From: Liquidambar formosana
Lineage: Eukaryota > Streptophyta > Magnoliopsida > Saxifragales > Altingiaceae
Length of the DNA: 64,000 nucleotides
Direction of reading: 5' to 3'
Assembly: GCA_039720395.1 (NCBI GenBank)
Contig: CM077822.1
Span: 23,953,267 to 24,017,266, forward strand
The notes under the pieces are model-generated. The model saw only the letters and a program-made list of their open reading frames with translations, was not told the origin of the DNA and did no database searches. Position numbers and translations under genes: made by a program. Shown here in pieces: positions 1 to 11,650 of the stretch (position 1 is the stretch's first letter; every line of letters starts with the position of its first letter).

Positions 1-1873
1 GACGGCCCCCTCTTGTCATGTGGTCTATTTCTTCATCACTAGCCCAAATGTCATCAATTTCATTTGTGTCACCCATCAGGTCATCCCATTCAATCATGTC
101 AATGTCCTCCATCTGCACCTCTTCGGGTATATCATCCCAGCCCGTAGGAATTATGGGCTCACTTGGCAATGGATCAGGATAAAGCACATAGTAATCAAAC
201 TTCCCCGAAGGTTCTCCCAATAACCCCACTTGAGGGTCTCCTGCTTCGTACCTTTCTTTCAACTGCTGTTGGATGGACTTCTTTGGCAATTGCAGGGTCT
301 TTTGATCAATGAGGTCTTGAACGACCTTTCTCAACATAGCACAGTCCTCAGTGTCATGGCCGGGCATACCATGGTATTGGCAATATTGATGAGGTGTTTG
401 GGGTCTTGGCTTTGGAGGGTGAGGTATGATAAGGCCTTGGTTACAGCATTGGTGAAAGGCTTAGGTCAAGGACATGGGTAATGGAGTGTATTGTCTTATG
501 GGTAGGCAAGGTCGAGATGGGTCGGCTTCAATGGCATTTATGGAGTTGGATGAATTATGAGAGGGAAGTGGATTTTGAGTGACATTTGGGCGATTTGGTG
601 GAGTTGGTGGTGAGATGATTTGTTTGTCAAGTAAGTCTTGAATCTCATGCCTAAGGCGATAGCAACGGTTGGTTGAGTGGCCTTTGGCTTGGTGAAATTT
701 GCAGTATTCATTCTCATTGTAGCTCTTGGGCAATGGGTTTGGTGGTGGTCTTGGGTCGAGAGGTTTCAACAGGCCTCGGCTTTTTAGCTTTTCAAGTACT
801 TTCTCAAGTGGCATATGCAGCTCGGTGAATTGGCGAGGTGGGTTGGTGTCATTTAGGGAGATAGGTTGAATGGGTTGGGCTATGGCATTGACCTCGGCAT
901 TGTTTTTCCTAGCAAAGTTCGGCCTGCGGCTCTTTTGGACTTCTTCTGTCTTGATTGACCCATCGGCAATGGCATCCTCAACTTGTGTACCTGCTCCTAT
1001 AAGAGCCTTGAAATTAGGGAAGTAGTGAGCAAAGAGGTGCTTGTGATACACCGGCAACAGGTTTTTAACCACCAACTGAATCTGATCTTCCTCATTCGGT
1101 CTATCCGCCATTTTCGAGGCCTTTTGCCTCCACCTTGTGATGAAAGCGGAAAAAGTCTCATTAGCCCCTTGTTTTGTGGTCTCTAGGTCCTTTCTTGTGA
1201 CATCCACCTCAGTGTTGTACTTGTAGTGCTCTGAAAACTCATTACATATGTCCTCCCAAGTCCGGGTTCTATTCTCATCCAAGGCTAGGAGCCACTTTAA
1301 GGCAGAAGTGGCTAGGGTTTCATGGAACATTTGGGCCAAGAGTTCATCTGTCGCTCCTCGAGGGTGCATAGCTCGCACATACATCTTCAAATGGGTCTTA
1401 GGGCAACCCGTTCCATCAAACTTTTCTAATTCGGGCATCTTGAATTGTAGTGGAATACGAGCTTGAGGAAACAAAGATAGGGTACGTACATCCACCATGT
1501 CATCTGTCCTACGGATTCCCTTTATAGTTCTCTCCAAGGCTTCTACCTTACTAGCCAACACAGAGTCTGTATCAGAGGTCTTCCCCTTACTTCCCCCTTC
1601 TAGGTTAAAAACTTCAGGTGATTCATTCCCTTTGGGCTGAGTGCTTCCCCCATCATTGGTCTTAGTGCCTTCTCCAGACTGGGTCCCATTTTCGGTGTTA
1701 TCCCCCGGGGTACGGCCATTATTCTGTTCGGGTTCGGACATCTTATGTTGGATATCTTGGGCCATTTTTAATGATCTCTCGGATACATCAGTGGTGTAAT
1801 CAAGTTTGGTCATGATAGCCTTCAAACAAGTCTCAACATCAAAACCCCCTTCACTAGTTGCTTCATCGGCCAT
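1..1873 (-). pseudogene. gag: Element A gag polyprotein with one in-frame stop; runs off the left edge
   Basis: Gag forms the virus-like particle that packages retrotransposon RNA. The reading starts at the ATG at 1873 (MADEATSEGG); the same frame is open upstream to 1903 and the homologous residues are also readable in element B, so the true start may be further up. A Retrotrans_gag-like segment (TSALKWLLALDENRTRTWED) is followed by a nucleic-acid-binding C-X2-H-X4-H-X4-C knuckle (CKFHQAKGHSTNRC). A TAA at 461-463 interrupts the frame, but the same frame continues with a second knuckle of the same form and an acidic segment also present in element B. Everything upstream of the stop is open, so the damage visible here is a single codon. 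Family assignment is firm; whether the copy still functions in trans is unknown. Confidence 0.85.
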
Positions 1874-2597
1874 GTCTGACTGGTTGGTAGAATCAATCTT
1901 CACTAACCGCCCTTGCTGGTCGCAGATCCAAGCCAGTACGTCTTCTCACTCCTCTATGAAAGGGAACAATCAGTCTCTCATCCTAAGGGTATGTCCTAGG
2001 CTTCCATATTTGTCTCAATGACTTCACGCCATATATACTCAATTAGTCCCTTTTAATCCAATCACCTTTACAAGGGTCATGGGCGAAAGGTACGTATTAA
2101 GGATATAGGATGCAAAGGTTCTCTATTAATTTTTCCATTAAGCACATCACAAACACGGTCATGATATCATTACAAACAATGTGGGTGCATAAGGGTGAAA
2201 CCATAGTGTCCTACAAGTCTGTCTATATGGACTAATGATAAGGGTAGGCTGGGGTCCTTCACTTGCTTGAGCAATCTTTATACCTAACCACACGTGGCAT
2301 CAGGAACGCCACGTGGGTCCAGCAGTACGTGATTAACTCATTTAATATACCCAAGGGCAAGCCCAAGGGTACTTGGCAAGAGAGGTTGAGAGCTTTCGCC
2401 CCAACTCATGGAATCAGGAAAACCAAGGTTGAGGCTAGGCCCGTCAGTGGCAAGGGACATCGATCCTAACATGCAAGAGTTTGCGCACACAATGCAATAA
2501 ATGAAAGCACACAATCAAGCGAATGCAATGTGATTGATTTTAATTAAACAAAAGAAATTAACTTAGCCCAATCAAATTGTATAGAGTCTAGCCCATA
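1874..2597 (-). other. Element A leader between PBS and gag
   Basis: This noncoding stretch is the 5' untranslated leader of A. Its PBS-proximal part (2244-2597) is nearly the same as element B at 38841-39202, with a short deletion near 2455. I see no ORF resembling the extra ORF found upstream of gag in classic Ogre elements. Confidence 0.6.
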
Positions 2598-2617
2598 GAT
2601 CCCCAGCAGAGTCGCCA
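2598..2617 (-). other. Element A primer-binding site (tRNA-Arg type)
   Basis: The plus strand reads GATCCCCAGCAGAGTCGCCA, which matches the 3' end of plant tRNA-Arg including CCA with about one mismatch (from memory of the tRNA). The minus strand therefore carries the complementary PBS, three bases inside the LTR edge at 2621. A tRNA-Arg primer is typical of Ogre/Tat elements. Confidence 0.8.
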
Positions 2618-4913
2618 GTCTGTGAACCCTAAAAAGGTTAAGGCCCACGAGGGGTTTTAAGTTTGAAAAAGGAAAAGGAGTCGCCACCTTATTTTTTAAA
2701 GGAAACAAGGAAAACCCTAAAAAACAGTTTTGTTTTAGGAAAACAAAAGATTGACTCCATGTTTAAAAATGGTGAGGCAAAAAAGTCTTTTGGAAACCAG
2801 AGAATTCGGGGATTCGGAGGCTAAGTTATGATATGGGAAGGTTCTAGGCAAAGCCTATAGGCACCCATATCGCCCTAAACGGTCTCTTAATTTAATTGGG
2901 CTAAATCAAAGTCTTAATCACACACAAATCAACAGTTATCATCACAAGACAGCATGCATATCATTCATCCATTCATCCATATAATCAAGTAAATCAAAGA
3001 AAAACAGAAAAAGAAAGAGGGGGGAGAAAACCTAGGATACTTAGTATCCTAGGGCGGACTTGAACCTCACAAGGAGCGCCTACGTACCATGTATGGAAAT
3101 ACATGGATCAAAGTCCACGTAGTTCGAATAGGAATAGGGTTATAACCTAATCAAAGCCTATGGTAAACCCTAAGTTTCCTTTCAAGTAAAACATGGTAAG
3201 TTTCCAAAATAAATGATTCTCAAAAGATTTTTGGTAAAATATGGAATTTTGATAAAGATGGAAACTTTGATTTAAAAGGCAATTTTTGATGAAAGGATAC
3301 TATAGGAGTCACCATATTCCCCTATTAGGAAACAACCCTAGGGGGGGAGAAAGGGAAAGTTTCAAAGAAAGGAAAGAAGGGTGAATTAGGGCACCCTCAT
3401 ACCCTACTTACCTTAAGCGAAAGCAACCTGTCAAAGTAACCACCCTATTGCATAGGGTAGTTACCTTATTTGTAAGATGAAAATCTTACAATAGCCAAAA
3501 TAACCACCCCACATTGGTGGGGTAGTTGCACCTGTTGTACCTATCAAAGCACCTGCAATTTCCATGCAAAACATACCAAAAATGCCAACCAAACAAGCTA
3601 GATTCCAAATCAAGCCATTATCATGCCCAAACATGGGCTAACACATGCTCAAAATATCATATCAAGGACAAATAACAGATCTGGACAGAATTGAAATAAG
3701 GCTTAAAATCAACCACAAGTCATGCAACAACATGAATCATAAGCTAACTAAAACCCTAATTCAACCCTACATGCAATGACATGCAAAAAACCCTAAAATC
3801 CACTACTATGAATGCAGAAAAATATCATAGTTATCAAATATGCAGCACATATATATCAACTATGAAGAAAACACAAGGAAAAACCCTAAGCTATCATGCT
3901 ATATGCAACTTTCCTAATACAAGGATGAGTGAAACCCTAGAATCACAATTGTGCTTAAAATCACATAAAATAACTCCAAATCATGCAAAACTCATCATGG
4001 ACATCATTCTAATCATGCATATTAATCAATAGAAGCATCAACACATGATAAAAACACAAGCTTGCACATGAAATATAGCTATTCTAAGTAGAAACCTAAT
4101 TTCAGCACAAGATAAACCCTAGAATTGCAAACATGCATTAAATCACATGGAATAGCAAAACAGCCCATAAACATTATCCTAATCATGCATACTAACTAAT
4201 AGAAGTAGCAAAACACAATAAAAACACAAGCTTCAATATGCAAAAGTGTTATTTCATGTAGAAAACCAATTTCAGCACTAAGGAAACCCTAAAGTCCCAA
4301 ACATGCAGTAAATCACATGGAATAGCATCCTAGCATACTAAACAGCCCATAAATATTATCCTAATCATGCATACTAACTAATAGAAGCAATAAGACATGA
4401 TAAAGACACAAACTTGAACATGAAATAATGACTATCCCATGTAAAACCCTAGAAAAGACTCTAAAAACCCTAAAAACACAAAGACTCATAAAACCACATA
4501 GAATGACATTATATCATGCAAAACCAGCCATAGACAATATCTTAATCATGCATTCTAAGCATTAGAAGCATCAACACATGATAAAACAATAAGCTTTTAA
4601 CATGAAGTAATGCAAAGCTATGCAAAAACCTTAGTTTGAATGAAAGAGAGAAAGGGGAAGGGGTATACCTATGGTGGCTGCTGTAGAGAGTCCTCCTCCT
4701 CTTATGTGCTGTTGGAAACAACCTCCTTCAAGCCTTCAAGCCCAAACTCCAGCCCTCCTTCAAGCTTTCTCTCACACTTTCTCACTCAAAGTTTAGGTTA
4801 AACTACCCTAAGGATGGCTGCCATAGCCTCCAAGTCTCACACATGCCTCCAAAGTGCCCCCCTACTTCAGAAATTCCCTCCCCCTTGCTGAAGTATAAGG
4901 GGCTATTTATAGG

Positions 4914-4921
4914 GATTGAGG
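4914..4921 (-). promoter_or_regulatory. TATA box of the element A LTR promoter
   Basis: The minus strand reads CCTATAAATAGCCCC. Its place in the LTR matches the TATA boxes in B (41211-41218), C (43959-43966) and D (44816-44823), supporting an RNA polymerase II promoter that starts the genomic RNA just below this point. Confidence 0.65.
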
Positions 4922-5101
4922 GAAAACCCTCAATGGTTGGGATTAAAACCCTAGGGATTGATCCAAGGGCTCTTAGAGGTTCCCTTGGGGCTCAAGTAGG
5001 TCAAATAGGGCTGAAATTAGGGTTAAATGGCGGCTGGAGGCGTGCAAATCCGAGAAAATAGGATAGGAGCCGCGTCAAAGCTCAAAATAGGAAAGTGGCT
5101 C

Positions 5102-5175
5102 GGGTGACCACCTGGGGCTGGGCGGCTAGCAGCCTGGGCCCAGGCGGCTAGCCGCCCAGGCCTGGGTGGTCACCC
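5102..5175. repeat. GC-rich hairpin upstream of the element A TATA box
   Basis: GGGTGACCACC (5102-5112) is the exact reverse complement of GGTGGTCACCC (5165-5175), and the interior is also self-complementary around GGCGGCTAGCCGCC. It stands out in an AT-rich LTR. A shorter relative lies at 10227-10278 in element B. Confidence 0.75.
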
Positions 5176-5446
5176 AAGGCCATGTCAGCTTCAGCCCATT
5201 TTTGACCCTTTCGACTTCCAAATGTGTTTCCGAGCTCAAATCAACTCCGATTTTGACGAAACGAAAGCCAAAACGACCGTGTTTCGAAGGGGAATGTAAT
5301 TTGAGTCACTTGAGGGCAAGAAACCCTAGCCATGGCTGCATGGTTGGGTCCTACAAAGGTGGTTAACCGCTATGCCTCACCATTGCTTAGCTTAGGTATG
5401 CACATAGGGTCGCACCGAATGCTTTCCAATTCGAAATTCAACCTCC

Positions 5447-8057
5447 TGTGAACCCCGGAAATTGGGCCCACAAGGGATTGAAAGAAAGTGGGTTTGAAAA
5501 AGAAAAAGGAAAGGAGTCGCCACCTTATTTTTTAAAGGAAACAAGGAAAACCCTAAAAATAGTTTGTTTTAGGAAAACAATTTGAATGACTCCATAAAAA
5601 AAAGGAAAGGCAAAAACCAATCTTTTGAAAACCAAAGAAATCGGGGATTCGGAGGCTAACTTATGACATGGGAAGGTTCTAGGCAAAGCCTATAGGCACC
5701 CATGTCACCCTTTCGGTCTCTCAGTTCATTTGGGCTAAATTAAGATCTTTCCCATACAAAAATCAGCAAGTATATCATCACAAGAATTGCATGCATATCA
5801 TATATTTCATTCATCCATCCATGCATAATAAGCACATAAAAACAGAAAAAGAAAAAGAAGAAAAGAAAACAAAAATAAACCTAGGATGCTTGGATCCTAG
5901 AACGGACTTGAGCCTCACGAAGAGCGCCTACGTACCATGCAACGAAATAAATGGATCAAAGTCCACGTAGTTCGATTAGAATTAGGGTTAAGACCTAATA
6001 TAAACCTATGGTTAAAACCCTAGGTTTCCTTATTTGATCAAAAGAGTTGAATATGATAGAAAGTTTGATTTTAGGAAAGAAATCCACAAGATGGAAACTT
6101 TAATAAAAACCAGAATTTTGTTGGTTAAGGAAACCTCTAATTAAACCATAGGATCATATTAAAAATTAACCCTAAATAGGGAGAAGAGAATGAGTTAAGA
6201 AGAAAGGTGAATTGGGGCACCTTCACACCCACTTACCTGAGCGCAATTAGCTCCAAGCATTTAGCCATTTCAGACATAAGCAGCCCTATTTGCCATGGGA
6301 CAAATACCACACCTATTTGCACCCTTACAAGTGCTCAAAACCATGCAAAAACACTAACATGCAAATCTGGACAGAATAGTATTATGACCTAAAATCATCC
6401 ACTAAGCATGCCAATAGCAAAAACAGCGAACAATAATAAGTCCTAACATATTCCTAGAACCATATCATGCATAAAAACCCTAAAACATACTAACATGCAT
6501 GCAAAACTATCATGTTTACTCCATATGAAAAACATATACAGCAAACACGAAGAAAAACCAAATAAAAAAGTCTACTTTATCATGCTATATGAAAACAAAC
6601 ACGAAACAATGACTCTAAAACCCTAAACTCACAAATATGCTTAAAAACATACAAAACATACTTTAATCATGCTAAAACCAAACTAAACAGAAATTAAATC
6701 ATGCATATTAACTAACTAAAGCAATATAACATGATGAAAATCCTAACTCTAACATGCAATGACACTAATCCTAGCACAAGGACAAACAGGAGCACAAGAA
6801 TCATAACTATGCATTAAAAACCTAAAGGACAGCCCTAAAGCATGCTAAACAGTAGATAAAAAATAGATATTCCATGTATATTAACTAGCTAGAGTGTTAA
6901 TACATGATAAAAAAGTTACCTTTAACATGCAATAAGCCTAACCCATATGAAAACCTAGTTTAAGCTTGAATAGAGAAGGAGAATACCTTAGGAAGGGCCT
7001 TCCTTTGTGTTTGTAATTGTTCGTGGCTCCTCAGGTCTTTAGAGTGAATCAAACCAACACGAATCCTCCTCTTTGTCAAAGTGGTATCACAGCAAAGAGA
7101 TCAAAACTCACTCAACTTTGAAAAGAAAATAGAAAACAAAAAGAGAACAAGAGAAAAGAAAAGTGATTTTCGTCACTTTGCAGCAGCAGCAACTTCAATC
7201 GCATTTTTGGGTATGAAAACGTTGGATTTGGACAAAGCTTGTGAAATACAAAGTTGTAGAGAATTGAATTATCTTTCTAACAAGACCAATTTCATCAAAT
7301 TCTGACTTCAGATGAAAAAGTTATGATTAAAATACGACTGCTGGTTTTCAGAAAATCTGCTGCTGAATTATGACGAATTTCACTCCCTCCAAACCCTCTT
7401 CTCTTCCCCCCTTGTTTAAAGACATTAAGAGAGTATTTATAGCTGAAATCTGGAGTTTCCCTCTCCTTCCTGGACTAGGTTTCCTTGGAGAATAATCAAA
7501 AGGTATTTTATAATGATAAAAGACTTCTAATTTGAATAGGAAAAGGAAATTGTCTTTTATAAAAATTGGGAGACTGACCGCTAACACGCATGCACATGTA
7601 TCGTATGTGCGTACACACACTCATCACATACGTACACGTGTTAGTGTCATGATAAAAATGGCTAATTTAATAAAATAATTTTCTTTTCATTTTAACCAAA
7701 AATCTCATGCTGTGATTCGCATTAATTCTTCAAGGATAATCCGTAAATAACCACACTAAACTCATCATCAGGGCCACGGGACTTAATACCTCATATGCAT
7801 CCATATGAACTCCAATTGACAATTTGGAGATCATTCCAAGGTCAAATGAAAAGTTTGGGACTTAAAAGACAATTATGCCCCTCAAGTCACAAAAGCTCTT
7901 ATTATCCCTCAAGATCAACTCCATTTTGAACCAAAATTCATATCCATTGTCCTTGTGACTCTAGAAAACTAATGCAAGTGACTAGACTCAAAAACCAAAC
8001 AAAAACATGCATGAAATGATGAGCCCTAGTAAGGTGGTGCAAAAATGGGGTGTGACA
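5447..8057 (-). repeat. Element B 3' LTR
   Basis: The LTR is bounded by TGTGAACC (5447) and GTGTGACA (8057) on the plus strand and is the same length as 39224-41834. A TATA box (minus GCTATAAATAC) lies near 7433-7441. A 90-codon ORF at 7348-7620 recurs in the other B and D LTRs only because the DNA is nearly identical; I do not call it a gene. Confidence 0.92.
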
Positions 8058-8068
8058 GAAGCCCCTCA
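8058..8068 (-). other. Element B polypurine tract
   Basis: Read on the element strand, GAGGGGCTTC directly precedes the 3' LTR start TGTCACACC, the expected position of the plus-strand DNA primer. It is short and interrupted by pyrimidines, so the extent is approximate. Confidence 0.45.
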
Positions 8069-8159
8069 TTGGCGAACAAGTTACACTTGTGAACCAATGA
8101 TAAAGAACAACCCATTTTTGGCCAAAAAGCCCGGAGAAATCACACACTGATACCAACAA

Positions 8160-9960
8160 TGATGGGAGGTTGAAAATCTGAGACTGAAATAAGGAAGTGT
8201 ACTCAAGTCATGAGTATACTTAAACCACTGAGGGTTGAGAAGTGATAAGAGAAGCATATTCAAGCCACTACGAATGAACATACTTTTGAAATGGAAAGAT
8301 ATATTCTAGTCACGAATATATTTAACCAAGTGATGAGAATGAAATCTGAGAAGCACATTCAAGTGATGAACATACCTTTGAAATGGAGAAATATATCCAA
8401 GCGATGGATATACTTAACCAAGTAAGTGACAAAATATCTGAGAAGTATACTCAAGTGATGAGTATACCACTGAAATGGAGAAATATATTCAGGTCACGAA
8501 TATATTTAACCAAGTAATCTGAGAATGAAATCTGAGAAGTATACTCAAGTGGTGAGCATACCATTGAAATGGAGAAATATATCCAAGCGATGGATATCTT
8601 TAACCAAGTAGGATAAGAATAATCTGAGAGGTGTATTCAAGTGATGAGTGTACTTTTGAAATGGAGAAATATATTCAGGTCACGAACATATTTAACCAAG
8701 TGATGAAAAAGATGTTGAGAAATATACTCAAGTGATGAGTATACTTAATGATTGAAAAAGACTGAGAAGTACGTTCAAGTGATGAACATACTTTTGAAAT
8801 GGAGAAATGTATCCAAGTGATGGATATATTTAACCAAGTAAGCTGAGAAGTACACTCAAGTGATGAGCATACCATTGAGATGGAGAAATATATCCAAACG
8901 ACGGATATATTTAACCAAGTAAGATAAGAATAATCTGAGAAGTGTACTCAAGTGATGAGTACACCATTGAAATGGAGAAATATATTCTAGTCACGAATAT
9001 ACTTAACCAAGTAAGTGACAAGTATGTTTAAGTGATAAACATACCATTGAAATAGAGAAATATATCCAAGTGATGGATATACTTAACCAAGTAAGTGACA
9101 AGTATGTTTAAGTGATAAACATACCATTGAAATAGAGAAATATATCCAAGCGATGGATATACTTAAGCAAGTAAGATAGAGAATAATCTGAGAAGTGTAC
9201 TCAAGTGATGAGTACACAATTGAAATGGAGAAATATATTCTAGTCATGAATATATTTAACCAAGTAAGTGACAAATATTCTGAGAAGTATACTCAAGTGA
9301 TGAGTATACCATTGAAATGGAAAAAATATACCCAAGTGGTGGATATACTTAACCAAGTAAGTGACAAATGATCTGAGAAGTATGTTCAAGTGATGAACAT
9401 ACCATTGAAATGGAAAAAATATACCCAAGTGGTGGATATACTTAACCAAGTAAGTGACAAATGACCTGAGAAGTATGTTCAAGTGATGAACATACCATTG
9501 AAATGGAGAAATATACCCAAGCGATGGATATACTTAACCAAGTAAGTGACGAAATATCTGAGAAGTATACTCGAGTGATGAGTATACCATTGAAATGGAG
9601 AAATATATTCAAGTGATGAATATATTTAACCAAGTAAGTGATAATGAGGATCTGAAACTAGGAAGCATATTCAATGGGTGAACATGCTTTTGAAATGGAA
9701 GAATATATTCAAGTGATGAATATATTCAACCAAGTATGATAGAGAATGAGAATTTGAAGCTGAGAAGCATATTCAAAGAGTGAATACACTTTTGAAATGG
9801 AAGAATATATTCAAGTGATGAGTATATTCAACCAAGTGGGATGGAAAATCAAGAATTTGAAACTGAGGAGTATATTCAAAGGGTGAATACACTTTTGAAA
9901 TGGAAGAATATATTCAAGTGATGAATACATTCAACCAAGTGAGATGAAAAATCAAGATTT
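8160..9960. repeat. Tandem array of about 92-bp units, each with two short hairpins
   Basis: About 19 units repeat at 92-93 bp where regular (for example unit starts near 9281, 9374, 9467 and 9559). Each unit has two inverted repeats with 5-7 nt loops. One is of the type GTATACTCA-AGTGA-TGAGTATAC; the other is of the type TATATCCA-AGCGA-TGGATATA. They are followed by constant TTAACCAAGTAAGTGACAA and ATTGAAATGGAGAAA. Stem bases vary between units, often on both arms together. The array lies between the 3' LTR and the antisense ORF. Tandem repeats in the 3' region are known from Tat/Ogre elements; the paired-arm variation is what I add here. Small minus-strand ORFs across it are repeat artefacts. 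Confidence 0.9.
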
Positions 9961-10226
9961 GACATGAGGATATATGATCAATTTATCAAGATTAAACAAG
10001 CATGGTGCAAGAGGAAAGTGTCTTAACACATTGTCACTTGAGTTGGCATGGCACAGGGGAAATATATTCAACCATTTTGAACATAAAATCAATTCAAGGA
10101 ATTGATTTCAAGATGGAATTTGATTGATTTTAAGCTCAAAAAGTGTTGAATATCTCATTTGGAAGGAGGTTTGATCACGCGTCAAGGCGAGACAAAGCGA
10201 GAAGCAAAACCAAAACAAAGTGGCTT

Positions 10227-10278
10227 GGGTGACCACCAGGCCTCGGGAGGCTAGCCGCCCAGGCCTGGGTGGTTACCC
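10227..10278. repeat. GC-rich hairpin upstream of the antisense ORF promoter
   Basis: GGGTGACCACC (10227-10237) pairs with GGTGGTTACCC (10268-10278) with one G-T wobble, around the interior GGCTAGCCGCCCAGGCC. It lies about 92 bp upstream of the TATA box at 10370. The core and the preceding AAAGTGGCT match the hairpin in the element A LTR. A second dyad, AATAGGAA-AC-TTCCTATT, follows near 10305-10322. Confidence 0.7.
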
Positions 10279-10369
10279 GAGCCCGAAGCGGAAATCCCAC
10301 TTTGAATAGGAAACTTCCTATTCTGATGGGATTTTTTCCTATTTGAACTTGGATTTGTGACCTTTTCCC

Positions 10370-10377
10370 TATAAAAA
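10370..10377 (+). promoter_or_regulatory. TATA box for the element B antisense ORF
   Basis: TATAAAAA in a CCTTTTCCC context lies 56 bp upstream of the ATG at 10426, leaving room for a transcription start near 10400 and a short leader. Position and orientation suit an RNA polymerase II promoter facing against the retrotransposon. Confidence 0.6.
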
Positions 10378-10425
10378 CACATCCAAGAAGTTCCTAAACC
10401 TACTTGTATTCATTCATTAGAAATT

Positions 10426-11650
10426 ATGGAGGCTCTAGACAAATTTTTAGGAGGGTTTTTGAGAGTTATGAGTGCTGAAGCAAAATCTGAGTTCAAGTGC
10501 TTTGGCTTGGATCCATTGCTCTCCTTGAGGCATGTGAGGCTTGAAACGAACCTCTTGACTGCTGCTACATATTTTTGGGATCCTCAAGTTCATGTGTTCC
10601 GCTTCAACTATGAAGAACTGTGCCCAACCATGGAGGAATTCTGTGCATTGTATGGAGTTTCAACGGTAGGTCCTTTCATTCTCCCTACTCCTCGCCCAAG
10701 CTTTCTTACTTCTTTCTCCAATCTACTTGGGATTCACTCACAATATGCCTCTACGTTTGTAAAGGACCATATGGTAGACTTGATGAAATTGGCAACCTCT
10801 TTTTTAGCTTGTGATAGTAAAGGTATTCTGAATTTTACCTTTCCTATTAAGCATGCTCTTGCCTTTTGCCTCATTGGTCGTTTTCTTATTTCCACTGGTA
10901 CTCCACATGTTCCCGTTCAAATCTGTGACTTGATTCCTCTCCTTGCCAAGGGCCATAACTTGATTCCCATGGTGCTAGCTGAAACCCTGAATGGTTTGGA
11001 TAAAACTCATGAGGACCCAAAGGTTCCTTTAGGAGGTAGCCCCATTCTACTGCAGATGTGGTTGCTTGAAAGACTGAATTTCTTGTCACCAGTTGCCATT
11101 ACACCATACAAGCCCCAGCATTACTGCCTTCGCCGCATTGAATTACCTGGGCAATTTTCATTGAGAGATTGGCTAGGTTACTACCAAACCCTTTCTTGGA
11201 GGAGTGTCAAGTGGTTTGTATTCATATGGGGCTGCAGTGACCAGGTGCTTCTGTGGACTTCTGGATGCGCCATGGTGAGACTCATAGGACTGAGGTCTAC
11301 TTCCTTCTATTGGCCTTCAAGGGTTCTGCGTCAGATGGGCGCCATGCAAACCATACCCACTTCCTTGAAAGGTGACTATCCTGTGGTGCCCGCGGGTCTT
11401 TCTGTAGTGACTTAGGCGAAGGACCGATGGCCTAGCAAGTTGATACTAACCCAAGTTACGAATACTGATGGTCCATATATGATGAGCCCCGAGTATAAGG
11501 AATGGTTGAAAAGCAATTTAGGTGAGAGAGAGACTACTCGAAGAGAAAGGATTTTTGGACTTATCAAGAACAACGAACTTGGATCTTGCAGAGAAGATAT
11601 TATGGAAGCAGTGACAGCAGCTTATGAACATGACTTGAGGAAGAAAAGAA
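10426..11650 (+). pseudogene. Antisense plant-mobile-domain-like ORF of element B, split by copia-1
   Basis: The first 329 codons (10426-11415) resemble the plant mobile domain/DUF7745-like proteins found in some plant transposons. Visible motifs are PTMEEFCALYG near residue 65, GGSPILLQMWLLERL near 205 and YWPSRVLRQMG near 295. Function is unknown; no catalytic motif is seen. A TAG at 11413-11415 interrupts the frame, which then stays open to 11650, where copia-1 is inserted. The same frame resumes after the duplicated target at 21668 and ends at TAG 21730-21732 in a basic, Lys/Glu-rich tail. The ORF runs opposite to gag-pol, as reported for extra ORFs of Tat-type elements. The ATG at 10426 follows a TATA box and short leader, supporting the start. 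Confidence 0.75.
11646..11650. repeat. Target-site duplication AAGAA of copia-1, left copy
   Basis: AAGAA at 11646-11650 recurs at 21663-21667, directly outside the two copia-1 LTR ends, as expected for a 5-bp integrase cut. Confidence 0.9.

Larger units (their letters stand above)
2621..5446 (-). repeat. Element A 5' LTR, larger segment (R/U5 and part of U3)
   Basis: The segment starts TGTGAACCCT beside the PBS and is broken by element B after 5446. It holds a TATA box at 4914-4921, a GC-rich hairpin at 5102-5175 and conserved blocks shared with the LTRs of B, C and D (for example 2677-2700 and 3041-3126). Much of 3560-4620 is AT-rich with several loosely repeated lines (ATGCATACTAACTAATAGAAGC and similar). 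No coding sequence is supported; small ORFs here are chance. Confidence 0.85.

Noticed and set aside
2598..2617. tRNA-Arg gene fragment
   Set aside because: Only the tRNA 3' end is present and it sits exactly where an LTR element has its PBS; the same holds at 39203-39220.
7348..7620. 90-codon minus ORF that recurs at 41125-41397 and 44637-44963
   Set aside because: It repeats because the LTR DNA is nearly identical; it spans the TATA region and has no protein resemblance.
8160..9960. CRISPR-like repeat array
   Set aside because: Plant DNA, whole-unit homology without unique spacers, and inside an LTR retrotransposon.
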